Shown here in pieces: positions 8,235-15,875 of a stretch of 64,000 bases of DNA. A model generated the notes under the pieces. That model had not been told where the DNA came from, did no database searches, and saw nothing but the letters and a program-made list of their open reading frames with translations. The translations under genes were made by a program, and so were the position numbers. Location: assembly GCF_041080815.1 (NCBI RefSeq), contig NZ_CP160205.1:2542001-2606000 (forward strand), read 5' to 3'. Source of the DNA: Mucilaginibacter yixingensis. Its GTDB lineage: Bacteria > Bacteroidota > Bacteroidia > Sphingobacteriales > Sphingobacteriaceae. The stretch's first letter is position 1; every line of letters begins with the position of its first letter.

Positions 8235-8855
8235 TCACGCGCCAATCCACAACTCATTAGAAGCTAAATCTTTTAACTCCTCTTTATAATGAGTTACTAT
8301 AAAGACAGTGGAACCCTGCCGTTTCCACAATTGCTTTAATGCAGTAATCACTTCTTGCTTCATCTTTGCGTCCAGCGCCGAGAAAGGCTCATCCATGAGC
8401 AACAGTTTCGGCTTGATAGAGATGGCGCGCAAAATGGCCAGTCGCTGTTGTTGCCCGCCGGATAGGTATTCGGGCTTGGAGTTTTGCAGATGCAAAAGAC
8501 CGCCAATTTGCAGTAATTCGTCAATCCAGGCTATATCGTTACAAGCATAACTAAGATGCTGTCTAACCGTCATGTTCGGGAACAGTGCATAGTTCTGAAA
8601 CACAAAACCTGCGCGCCTTTGCTGTGGTGTAAGGTTAATACCTATCGAAGCATCAAACCACACTTCTTGATTGATTTTGATATGACCAGATGCCGGTGCG
8701 ACCAACCCGGCAACCATTTTCAAAAACGTGGTTTTACCTGCGCCTGACGGTCCGTGAATGGCAGTTACACTGCCGACCTCAGCCTGAAGCTTTACATCAA
8801 GCGGCAATTGATGATGGCCGGCTTTCAAGGTTTTATTTATGCTGATATCTATCAT
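8235..8855 (-). CDS. modC: Molybdate ABC transporter ATPase (short form)
   Basis: ABC ATPase of 206 residues: Walker A GPSGAGKTT at 35-43, Q-loop at about 87, signature LSGGQ at 131-135, Walker B LLLMDEP at 151-157 and the switch histidine at 189. It powers oxyanion import together with the ModB-like permease, whose gene it overlaps by 4 bp, and the ModA-like binding protein upstream. Classical ModC is about 350 residues and ends in a TOBE/MOP domain that binds molybdate. This protein stops after the ATPase core, so that regulatory domain is missing. Tungstate or sulfate specificity cannot be excluded from sequence alone. Confidence 0.88.
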   Translation of the reverse strand: MIDISINKTLKAGHHQLPLDVKLQAEVGSVTAIHGPSGAGKTTFLKMVAGLVAPASGHIKINQEVWFDASIGINLTPQQRRAGFVFQNYALFPNMTVRQHLSYACNDIAWIDELLQIGGLLHLQNSKPEYLSGGQQQRLAILRAISIKPKLLLMDEPFSALDAKMKQEVITALKQLWKRQGSTVFIVTHYKEELKDLASNELWIGA

Positions 8856-9523
8856 TCCAGCGGGCTTTTGGCATTGCGCCGGTTAATGATAAACATGGTG
8901 GCCACCATTATAAAGGTGATACCGAACAGCAGCAATGAATAATGATTAGCTGTGCGATAATCCATCCCCTCAACCGAGTCATAAACTGCGATAGACGCCA
9001 CCTTGGTAACGCCTGGGATATTACCGCCAATCATCAGCACCACGCCAAACTCGCCCAGGGTATGGGCAAAGGTCATAATCATGGCGGTAAAAACCGATGC
9101 TCTGATATTGGGTAGTAATACGTGTATAAATGTTTGACGCTCGGTTTTACCTAAAGTGTAAGAAGCCTGCGCCAGCGATGAAGGCAATTGTTGTAGGGCT
9201 GATTTGATGGGCCCAATCATAAACGGCAAACTATAAATGATAGACGCCAGCACCAATCCCTGAAAAGAAAATACAAAACTAAGATGAAATACCCGCTGCA
9301 ACCATCCCCCCAAACCATGCTGCGGACTAAACGCCAGCAGTAAGTAAAACCCCAGCACTGATGGCGGCAACACCAGCGGCACCGTAATCAGCGCCTCAAG
9401 AATCACTTTAAAAATGCCGCCTCCCTTACTTAGCCAATAAGCCAGTGGCAAGCCAATGACCAGCAGCAACGCTGTTGTTACAGCAGCTAGTTTTAGGGAT
9501 AGGAGAATTGGTAGCCAGTCCAA
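8852..9523 (-). CDS. modB: Molybdate ABC transporter permease
   Basis: 223 residues with about five membrane helices and the binding-protein-dependent permease motif around residue 150 (MIMTFAHTLGEFGVVLMIGGNIPG, an EAA-type loop typical of ModB). The start codon appears to be TTG at 9521-9523: no in-frame ATG or GTG lies upstream before a stop, and this start puts the first helix where ModB proteins have it. It overlaps modC by 4 bp, which implies translational coupling. It forms the membrane channel through which molybdate enters. Confidence 0.9.
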   Translation of the reverse strand: MDWLPILLSLKLAAVTTALLLVIGLPLAYWLSKGGGIFKVILEALITVPLVLPPSVLGFYLLLAFSPQHGLGGWLQRVFHLSFVFSFQGLVLASIIYSLPFMIGPIKSALQQLPSSLAQASYTLGKTERQTFIHVLLPNIRASVFTAMIMTFAHTLGEFGVVLMIGGNIPGVTKVASIAVYDSVEGMDYRTANHYSLLLFGITFIMVATMFIINRRNAKSPLE

Positions 9524-9545
9524 AGTGATGTTATGTTATAATTTA

Positions 9546-9625
9546 TGTCATGCTGAGGAACGAAGCATCTCTGCGGACAGTCAAACAGGATATGCATCAG
9601 AGATGCTTCATTCCTACCCATGACA
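9546..9625. repeat. Dispersed palindrome (GTCATGCTGAG family), copy 1
   Basis: The arms tgtcatgctgagg...agcatctctg (from 9546) and cagagatgcttc...catgaca (to 9625) are imperfect reverse complements. It sits in the modA-modB gap directly next to a second palindrome of the same family. Confidence 0.75.
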
Positions 9626-9638
9626 AGTTAAAAAAGGA

Positions 9639-9711
9639 TGTCATACTGAGCTCCGTCGAAGCATGGTGGGTGGGCCTCTCCGCGCGAGTCTTCGACAAGC
9701 TCAGACTGACA
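9639..9711. repeat. Dispersed palindrome (GTCATNCTGAG family), copy 2
   Basis: The arms starting tgtcatactgagct at 9639 and ending agctcagactgaca at 9711 pair imperfectly, with a gtcgaag/cttcgac inner stem. It lies within the mod operon, between modA and modB. Confidence 0.75.
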
Positions 9712-9798
9712 GCGCTCGTTTGTTATTTCACTTTCATAGTCCCACCGCCGGTATTCTATTACTCAGCATGACATTGTTTTTATCTTTACTTGTAAATA

Positions 9799-10563
9799 TT
9801 ACGGTACAATATACCCGTATTTCTTTAAAATTGATTTAGCCGCACCGCTTAACATGTATTGATAAAAGCGGTTAGCTGCGGCAACGTTACCAGCATCAGT
9901 GGCGTGTTTCAAAACTACCATCCCTTGCTCTATCGGTGCGTAGGTTTTAGGGCTGATGGCTTGCCAATAAAGCTTAGTTGCATTAGCCGGATCTTTCACC
10001 AGCGATTGTGTGGTGAAACCAACGGTTACCACGCCCGTAGTGATATAAGTATTTACCTGCGATATGCTCTCTCCGTAAACCGCTTTAGCACGCACCTGCT
10101 CTAATAATCCGGCCTTTTGCAGGCTTTCTTCTGCTGCCCTGCCGTACGGCGCAATTTTGGGGTTAGCGATAGCGATTTTCCCTACAGCGTCAGTTACTAT
10201 TAGTTTTTGCCAATTTTTCAGGTTGATGTTTTCTTTACTACAGATCACCAGGCTGCCCATGGCATATACGACCGGGTCTTTGACGCTTTGCCCGCTTTGT
10301 TTTAGTTTCTGCGGAAACTCCATATCGGCCGAAAGAAAAACATCATAAGGTGCCCCATTATTGATCTGCGCTACCAGGTTACCAGACGATCCGGTCACCG
10401 CATCAACGCTGATACCGGTACGCTTTTTAAAATCGGCTTGTAAAACTTTAATAACCGCCTGCAGATTGGCCGCCGCCGCAACACGGATGGTTTGTGCCTG
10501 TACCACCAGATTGGCTGCGCTTAAAACGATGGTAATTATTAATGCTTTGATAAATAATTTCAT
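9799..10563 (-). CDS. modA: Molybdate-binding periplasmic protein
   Basis: 254 residues, with a signal peptide (about residues 1-23, ending VVQAQ). The mature protein shows ModA features: IRVAAAANLQAVIKVL at the start, TGSSGNLVAQINNGAPYDVFLSADMEFP in the first ligand-contacting lobe, and IANPKIAPYGRAAEESLQ plus GESISQVNTYITTGVVTVGFT in the second. It captures molybdate (or tungstate) for ModB/ModC. It is the first gene of the mod operon, but about 275 bp carrying two palindromic repeats separate it from modB, which may reduce downstream expression. Confidence 0.92.
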   Translation of the reverse strand: MKLFIKALIITIVLSAANLVVQAQTIRVAAAANLQAVIKVLQADFKKRTGISVDAVTGSSGNLVAQINNGAPYDVFLSADMEFPQKLKQSGQSVKDPVVYAMGSLVICSKENINLKNWQKLIVTDAVGKIAIANPKIAPYGRAAEESLQKAGLLEQVRAKAVYGESISQVNTYITTGVVTVGFTTQSLVKDPANATKLYWQAISPKTYAPIEQGMVVLKHATDAGNVAAANRFYQYMLSGAAKSILKKYGYIVP

Positions 10564-10602
10564 GTGTGGATGTATACGCCGAAGTTAAGCATGTGCCCGC
10601 AG

Positions 10603-10635
10603 AGATTTACGAAGTTTTTAAAACTTCGTAAATCT
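10603..10635. repeat. Perfect 15-bp palindrome upstream of modA
   Basis: The arms 10603-10617 and 10621-10635 are perfect reverse complements around a 3-nt centre (agatttacgaag core). The position, 40 bp upstream of modA and in the gdhA-modA gap, allows a role as operator, repeat remnant or readthrough barrier. Confidence 0.7.
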
Positions 10636-10655
10636 AACATCGCCTCAGAAACAGG

Positions 10656-10695
10656 AAACAAAAAATGCCGCCAAGGAAAATCCAAAGCGGCATTT
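10656..10695 (-). terminator. Terminator after glutamate dehydrogenase
   Basis: On the minus strand, aaatgccgc (10695-10687) pairs with gcggcattt (10671-10663) and is followed by a T run. It lies 36 bp after the stop codon of the glutamate dehydrogenase gene. Confidence 0.85.
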
Positions 10696-10730
10696 GCTTT
10701 ATGCTTTAACCTCCCGGCTTTTAACTTCAA

Positions 10731-12164
10731 TTATGGCCATACGCCTAAATTCTGATACGAGACTGCAATCTTATTAATTGCTCCCACAAACGCGGCGGTT
10801 CTCAGGGTATCAATTTCGCCGGAGTTTTTGAAGGTATTCCGAATTTCGTGGTAAGAGCGGATCATGGTATCTTCTAAACCTGAATTTACAAGTTCCAGTT
10901 CAGACGCGCCTTTGATGATGCTGGCACGTTGGTCTGGCGACAGGCTTATACCAGTAATGCTCTCTACCGTATTTACCAGGTTAAGGTTTGAGTTTTCCTC
11001 AAAACGACGGCTCATACGACCGAACGCTACGTGCGACAGGTTTTTCAGCCACTCAAAATAAGATACGGTTACACCGCCGGCATTACAATACATATCTGGG
11101 ATGATAATACCGCCACCTTGCGAAAATATGGCCTCGGCCTCAGGCGTAGTCGGGCCATTGGCACCTTCGGCAATAATTTTTGCTTTGATGTTGCGGATGT
11201 TGTGGATAGTCAGCTGGTTCTCTAAGGCCGCCGGTACCAGGATATCGCACTCCTGCTCCAAACCTTCGCCAGAGTGAGCGAATGATTTTGCGCCCGGGAA
11301 ATTTAAGATTGATCCGGTGGCTTTGCGGTGCTGAAAAACGGCATCTACATCCAGGCCATTATCGTTATAAATAGCGCCTTCAAACTCGCACAGGCCAACA
11401 ACGGTAGCACCAAACTCTGTTAAGAATTTGGCCGAGTGGTAGCCTACATTACCCAACCCCTGCACAATTACGCGTTTGCCAGACAGACCAGGTTTTAAGC
11501 CCAGCTTCTGCATGTCTTCTGCCACGCTTACACACTCGCGTATAGCAATAGCCACACCACGACCAGTAGCCTCTTTACGACCATGAATGCCATGCAGCGC
11601 TAACGGCTTACCGGTAACAGCGCCCATGGCATCAAGCTGACCGGGATTCATAGCTGCATAGGTATCGGCAATCCAGCTCATCTCGCGTTCGCCTGAACCA
11701 TAGTCTGGCGCAGGTACGTCAACACTTGGGCCTATAAAGTTTTTCTTGATCAGTTCTACCGTGTAGCGGCGGGTAATATTTTCCAGCTCCAGGGTAGTAT
11801 AATTTTTAGGATTGATTTTGATACCGCCTTTGGCACCGCCGAAAGGTACATTCACAATAGCGCACTTGTAGGTCATCAGTGCGGCAAGGGCCATTACCTC
11901 GTCCTCATTCACCATTTCGCTGTAGCGAATACCGCCCTTGGTTGGGCTCTGGTGCTGCGAGTGTTCGACACGCCAGGCGTCAATCACCTCAAAGCCGTCG
12001 CCCTTGCGCATTGGGAAACGAAAACGATAAACACTGTTACATGATTTGATTTGATCAAGCAGGCCGGCATCGTGGTGCGTAAAGCGCGCTGCATGGTCAA
12101 AAAATTTACAAACATCAGCAAAGAAATGCGAGTCCTGATTGGCCGCAATGTTATTATTAGCCAT
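10731..12164 (-). CDS. gdhA: Glutamate dehydrogenase (Glu/Leu/Phe/Val dehydrogenase family)
   Basis: 477 residues. The catalytic domain contains [11 protein letters not shown] and the active-site block [12 protein letters not shown] at 104-115 with lysine 112. The NAD(P) domain has the Rossmann segment [17 protein letters not shown] and then [14 protein letters not shown]. It interconverts glutamate with 2-oxoglutarate and ammonium in the cytosol. The overall size and the [13 protein letters not shown] insertion resemble the glutamate dehydrogenases of Bacteroidota. It is transcribed alone with its own terminator. Cofactor preference (NAD or NADP) cannot be called with confidence. Confidence 0.93.
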   Translation of the reverse strand: MANNNIAANQDSHFFADVCKFFDHAARFTHHDAGLLDQIKSCNSVYRFRFPMRKGDGFEVIDAWRVEHSQHQSPTKGGIRYSEMVNEDEVMALAALMTYKCAIVNVPFGGAKGGIKINPKNYTTLELENITRRYTVELIKKNFIGPSVDVPAPDYGSGEREMSWIADTYAAMNPGQLDAMGAVTGKPLALHGIHGRKEATGRGVAIAIRECVSVAEDMQKLGLKPGLSGKRVIVQGLGNVGYHSAKFLTEFGATVVGLCEFEGAIYNDNGLDVDAVFQHRKATGSILNFPGAKSFAHSGEGLEQECDILVPAALENQLTIHNIRNIKAKIIAEGANGPTTPEAEAIFSQGGGIIIPDMYCNAGGVTVSYFEWLKNLSHVAFGRMSRRFEENSNLNLVNTVESITGISLSPDQRASIIKGASELELVNSGLEDTMIRSYHEIRNTFKNSGEIDTLRTAAFVGAINKIAVSYQNLGVWP

Positions 12165-12313
12165 AATAGATATAATTGGTTTGTTTAAGTGGTGAGCAAA
12201 TGTGCAGTTATTTTATCCATATCTGCAAATTGATTTTAGTTTAGTTTGAAACTACACCAAATTAACAACAAATTATAATCTATGTTTAAACATCATAGCG
12301 CTATTTTTTGCTG

Positions 12314-12523
12314 CTAATTGTCGTTCTCAATTTTTCTCAGCCTTCTGTCAATCATTACCAGGTAAATGGCGAGGCCAACAAATATGATAGCAATGGTGGC
12401 TATTACCACATAGATTTTTCCCTGACTACGAAAAGCATCGGCCATTTCTGTAGGCTGCGCATTTTGTGCAAACAGCAGGCTGGTCACGAATAATAACAGA
12501 AGGGTAATAAAGTATCTTTTCAT
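12314..12523 (-). CDS. CcmD-like small membrane protein
   Basis: 69 residues with an N-terminal signal or membrane segment (MKRYFITLLLLFVTSLLFAQ), a second hydrophobic helix (IYVVIATIAIIFVGLAIYLVMI) and a basic cytosolic tail (DRRLRKIEN). This layout and the position immediately after ccmC (12524, no gap) match the CcmD family of Bacteroidota. CcmD helps release holo-CcmE from the CcmABC complex in cytochrome c maturation. The sequence itself is too short and variable for a firm family call. Confidence 0.7.
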   Translation of the reverse strand: MKRYFITLLLLFVTSLLFAQNAQPTEMADAFRSQGKIYVVIATIAIIFVGLAIYLVMIDRRLRKIENDN

Positions 12524-13195
12524 TTAAAGAGTGTTCTTTTTGTATTCCTGCAAGGCCATGCGATAACGCAGACTGGCAATCCAAACCGATAATAAGCTCC
12601 AGCCCAAAAATGCAGGATAAAGTACCACGCGCATGTGGCTATCCAGATCATACCGGCCAAAAGCGGGATTGCCACCATTGCCCGGATGCAATGAATCTGT
12701 TAATCGCGGCAGCACAAATATCAGCACCAGCATTACCGGGAAGGCAAAAACATTATAAATGGCAGAGATTTTGGCACGCTTTTGCTCTTCATCAACCGAA
12801 TTACGCAACACCAGGTAAGCGCAGTATAATAAAAATGCGATGGCCGCACTATTCTGCTTCGGGTCATTACTCCAATAGGCCCCCCAGGTATATTTGGCCC
12901 ACATCATACCGGTAATCAGTCCCAGCACAAAGAACATTATGCCGGTCTTCACACTCTCTACCGAGGCGAGATCATATTCTGGTTTACCTGTTGTGAGGTA
13001 CATTAAACTAAATACCACCGATATGACCAGCGAGGTTAGCATAGCCATCCACATAGGTACGTGGAAATAAAGGTTACGTATAGTTTCGTGCAGTATGGGC
13101 AGCGCCGGTACGCGGAATAACATCCCGGCAAATAGGGTATAAAATATCAGTACCAACGTGAGTACCTTCCACCACCATTGATAGATTATCTTCAT
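12524..13195 (-). CDS. ccmC: Cytochrome c biogenesis heme-handling protein CcmC
   Basis: 223 residues with six membrane helices. The periplasmic tryptophan-rich heme-handling loop is at 99-115 (WAKYTWGAYWSNDPKQN), and FHVP with histidine 45 plus LHPG with histidine 170 supply the likely heme-ligating histidines. CcmC presents heme to the chaperone CcmE. It lies directly before the ccmD-like gene and downstream of a CarboxypepD_reg gene and ccmB. No ccmA, ccmE or ccmF is in the window. Confidence 0.9.
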   Translation of the reverse strand: MKIIYQWWWKVLTLVLIFYTLFAGMLFRVPALPILHETIRNLYFHVPMWMAMLTSLVISVVFSLMYLTTGKPEYDLASVESVKTGIMFFVLGLITGMMWAKYTWGAYWSNDPKQNSAAIAFLLYCAYLVLRNSVDEEQKRAKISAIYNVFAFPVMLVLIFVLPRLTDSLHPGNGGNPAFGRYDLDSHMRVVLYPAFLGWSLLSVWIASLRYRMALQEYKKNTL

Positions 13196-13277
13196 GTTAA
13201 TTTAGCGTGACAAAGGTATAACAAATTACAAAGTTTAGACATCACCAAACAAAGATTGCGCAAAGATGATTAAGTGC

Positions 13278-14501
13278 TTAATGTGCGCCCGGCGGCAAAT
13301 AATCAACTGGCAGCAATTCAGCCACTTTATCCTTTGACCAGGTACCTTCAAACAGCGGACTAGGACTTGATATAACAGAACCATTCATATCAAACAAAGC
13401 ATATTTACCATTTAAAGTTACCACGCTGGTTTCATAATTAGGCAGATCCAGCGGACGGTAAACATCTTTAAAATCTACATCTTCCCTCTTCTTGGTGTAC
13501 ATCACATACAAACATTCAGGAAACTCCAAGCCATAAATACCGGGTTGCGATGTATCCGTCATAATTTGAGTCTCTTTTACAGGAGTTCTGATCAGCTGAT
13601 TGATGTACTTAGTGCGATTATACATACGTGCCCAATAGTTAATAGAGTCCTTCAGAAAACTGTTTTTGAAATGCTCATATTCTCTCACAATCACATCCTG
13701 CGGCGGACGCTCAGGATCAGGCCTGCGCACCAGAATCATCACTTGAAAGCCTTGATCGGTTAAGTTACCCAACCGTAACGAACGGAAGAAATGCATCGGT
13801 GAGCCGTAATAAATCTCCTGTCTGCGCTTATCCCACACAGCTTGTTGCGATGCCGAGCCTTTCAATTCCTCAAACAATAACTTGCCTTGCCATGATATTA
13901 CATTGTTCACCTCGTCGTACTTAAAATCTTTGAGCAGCATTTTCACATTATAGCCCAAGGCTTTGTTCTGAATCACAATAAACTCTGAAGAGAATGCCTG
14001 CAAGGTCCTTTTTGATTTTTTATAGACCAGGCTGATATCATGCGGATTAAGAATGGTACACTTTTTTGCATTATCAGACGTGCCCAAAAACTCCGGTTTA
14101 AACATGGCGTAGTTTGCCTTCCAGTTGGCATTATCGGTAACCACCACCTCGTGCAGCTCGGTAATTTTGGGGAACATTTCAATATTCAGCTTTACGGGAT
14201 CTTTGCTTACCAGTACGGTCTGGATGTTATCTTCAAAGCCCACCATTGTAGCAATCAACTCATATTGCCCTGGCTTTACATTGTTGAGCGTAAAAGTACC
14301 ATCGTCATTAGTAATAGTGCCGTACGATGAATTGCCCAGAAAAATGCTCACTTTACTCAAGGGGCCTTTGCTGTCAATCCGCACCACTTTACCGCTGATG
14401 GAGTTCTGCGCAAAAAGCAATGAAGGGAAAAATAAAAGAAATAAAAGGCATTTAACCCATTGAAGGGATGGCCAGTTCGGGGTATTTTTATTGGTCATCA
14501 T
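13278..14501 (-). CDS. CarboxypepD_reg-like domain protein
   Basis: 407 residues. After a signal peptide (CLLFLLFFPSLLFAQ) comes a transthyretin-like CarboxypepD_reg domain at about 32-115 (ISGKVVRIDSKGPLSKVSIFL ... GTFTLNNVKPGQYELIATMVGFE), which in Bacteroidota usually heads TonB-dependent receptors. Here no beta-barrel follows, only about 290 residues with no recognised domain, containing SSEFIVIQNKALGY and FKNSFLKDSINYWARMYNR. It is probably a periplasmic or outer-membrane-facing structural protein. It is wedged between ccmB and ccmC on the same strand, so it may be co-transcribed with them, but no role in cytochrome maturation is implied. Confidence 0.8.
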   Translation of the reverse strand: MMTNKNTPNWPSLQWVKCLLFLLFFPSLLFAQNSISGKVVRIDSKGPLSKVSIFLGNSSYGTITNDDGTFTLNNVKPGQYELIATMVGFEDNIQTVLVSKDPVKLNIEMFPKITELHEVVVTDNANWKANYAMFKPEFLGTSDNAKKCTILNPHDISLVYKKSKRTLQAFSSEFIVIQNKALGYNVKMLLKDFKYDEVNNVISWQGKLLFEELKGSASQQAVWDKRRQEIYYGSPMHFFRSLRLGNLTDQGFQVMILVRRPDPERPPQDVIVREYEHFKNSFLKDSINYWARMYNRTKYINQLIRTPVKETQIMTDTSQPGIYGLEFPECLYVMYTKKREDVDFKDVYRPLDLPNYETSVVTLNGKYALFDMNGSVISSPSPLFEGTWSKDKVAELLPVDYLPPGAH

Positions 14502-14534
14502 TCTATAAATTCCCTTTTTACGGGGTTAGGGGGC

Positions 14535-15218
14535 TTAATCTCTCCATAGATACGGAAACAGCAACAGTGATGTGGCAACAACAATTACATTGATGCCGCA
14601 CAACATCGTAATATGCCCGTAACTGAAACTATGGTCTATGCCGTCCATGGCGTTTTTACTGAGTTTGATAAGGATAATAATCAGCGGAATAATTACCGGA
14701 AAACTAAGCACGGCCATCAAGCCGCTGTTATTGCCGGCCTTTGAGGCAATGGCCGATATCATGGTAAATACTGTTGAAAAGCTGATGCTACCCAGCAACA
14801 CGGCAATGAAATAATAAACTACATCGCCAATGGTATTGTTAAAAAAGATGAGATAAACCACCATAGTCAGCAGCGTAAGCAACAACATCAGCAAACTGTT
14901 ATAAATGGTTTTAGAGAGGATAACTGCGCGCGCACTGGTGATGGTATAGTAATACAACATCCGCCCCCGGTTTTCTATCAAGAAACTTTTGGCAATGGCG
15001 TTAACCGCAGCAAACAACATAATGATCCAGAACAATACGTTCCACACAATGGTATAACCCTGGCTCTGCTCAAAACCCTGACTCAGGCTGAAAGCAATGT
15101 AGCACACAAACACGGTAGACACCACATACAGCAACACGCCGTTAAAAGCATATTTGGCACGGTACTCTATCAGGATCTCTTTTTTTAGCAGTTGCAGCGT
15201 TTGGTGGTACAGACTCAT
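14535..15218 (-). CDS. ccmB: Heme exporter permease CcmB
   Basis: 227 residues with about six membrane helices. The N-terminus LLKKEILIEYRAKYAFNGVLLYVVS is the characteristic CcmB start, and FWIIMLFAAVNAIAKSFLIENRGRMLYYYTI follows. CcmB is the permease partner of the CcmA ATPase; together they use ATP to release heme-loaded CcmE. The open frame begins with a TTG at 15227, but the ATG at 15218 (MSLYHQTLQ) is preferred. CcmA is not in the window. Confidence 0.88.
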   Translation of the reverse strand: MSLYHQTLQLLKKEILIEYRAKYAFNGVLLYVVSTVFVCYIAFSLSQGFEQSQGYTIVWNVLFWIIMLFAAVNAIAKSFLIENRGRMLYYYTITSARAVILSKTIYNSLLMLLLTLLTMVVYLIFFNNTIGDVVYYFIAVLLGSISFSTVFTMISAIASKAGNNSGLMAVLSFPVIIPLIIILIKLSKNAMDGIDHSFSYGHITMLCGINVIVVATSLLLFPYLWRD

Positions 15219-15317
15219 TGCCAACAAATATAATTAGTTTTTACGGCTGATTATTATTTAAAACAGACACTACGCCAACGGAATTTTTCTAAATTTACCA
15301 AATAAATTAGCAAGCGT

Positions 15318-15800
15318 ATGCCGGTAGTATACTATAAAAATCCGTTAGGCTTTGCCCGTATTGAGGCCGAGGGCGATCTGGTGATCTCTGTTTTAATTTA
15401 TGACGAACCTAAAGACGATGCTACCGAAAGCTGCCCAGCTATTGATGCGGCCATCGCCCAACTGGATGAATATTTTGCGGGCCAGCGCTTAAACTTCGAT
15501 TTTCCCTTTAGACAAAAAGGTACTGATTTTCAGCAAGAAGTATGGCAGGAGTTAGAAAGGATTGACTACGGCAAAACCATTACCTATGCGCAACAAGCTA
15601 ACCGGATGAATAACCCGCTGGGCATCCGCGCCATTGCATCGGCCAACGGGCGCAACCACATGTGGGTGGTGGTGCCCTGTCACCGTGTGGTAGGCTCAGA
15701 TGGCAGCTTAACCGGCTATGCCGGTGGCCTGTGGCGCAAACAATGGCTTTTGCAGCATGAAGCTAAAGTGCTGGGTGTTGGTCAAACCAGCTTGTTTTAA
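15318..15800 (+). CDS. ogt: Methylated-DNA--protein-cysteine methyltransferase
   Basis: 160 residues. The C-terminal DNA-binding and active-site domain contains the invariant PCHR motif at 120-123 with acceptor cysteine 121, followed by VVGSDGSLTGYAGG. The N-terminal ribonuclease-like domain is short. It repairs O6-methylguanine by irreversible transfer of the alkyl group to the cysteine. It is divergent from ccmB and monocistronic. I cannot separate the names ogt and adaB from sequence alone. Confidence 0.93.
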   Translation: MPVVYYKNPLGFARIEAEGDLVISVLIYDEPKDDATESCPAIDAAIAQLDEYFAGQRLNFDFPFRQKGTDFQQEVWQELERIDYGKTITYAQQANRMNNPLGIRAIASANGRNHMWVVVPCHRVVGSDGSLTGYAGGLWRKQWLLQHEAKVLGVGQTSLF

Positions 15801-15875
15801 GTTATAAAAGTTCACGATGCCCTCTTGCCATTTCGAGACCAAAGGGAGAAATGTTACTTATAAATCGCGTGCGAT

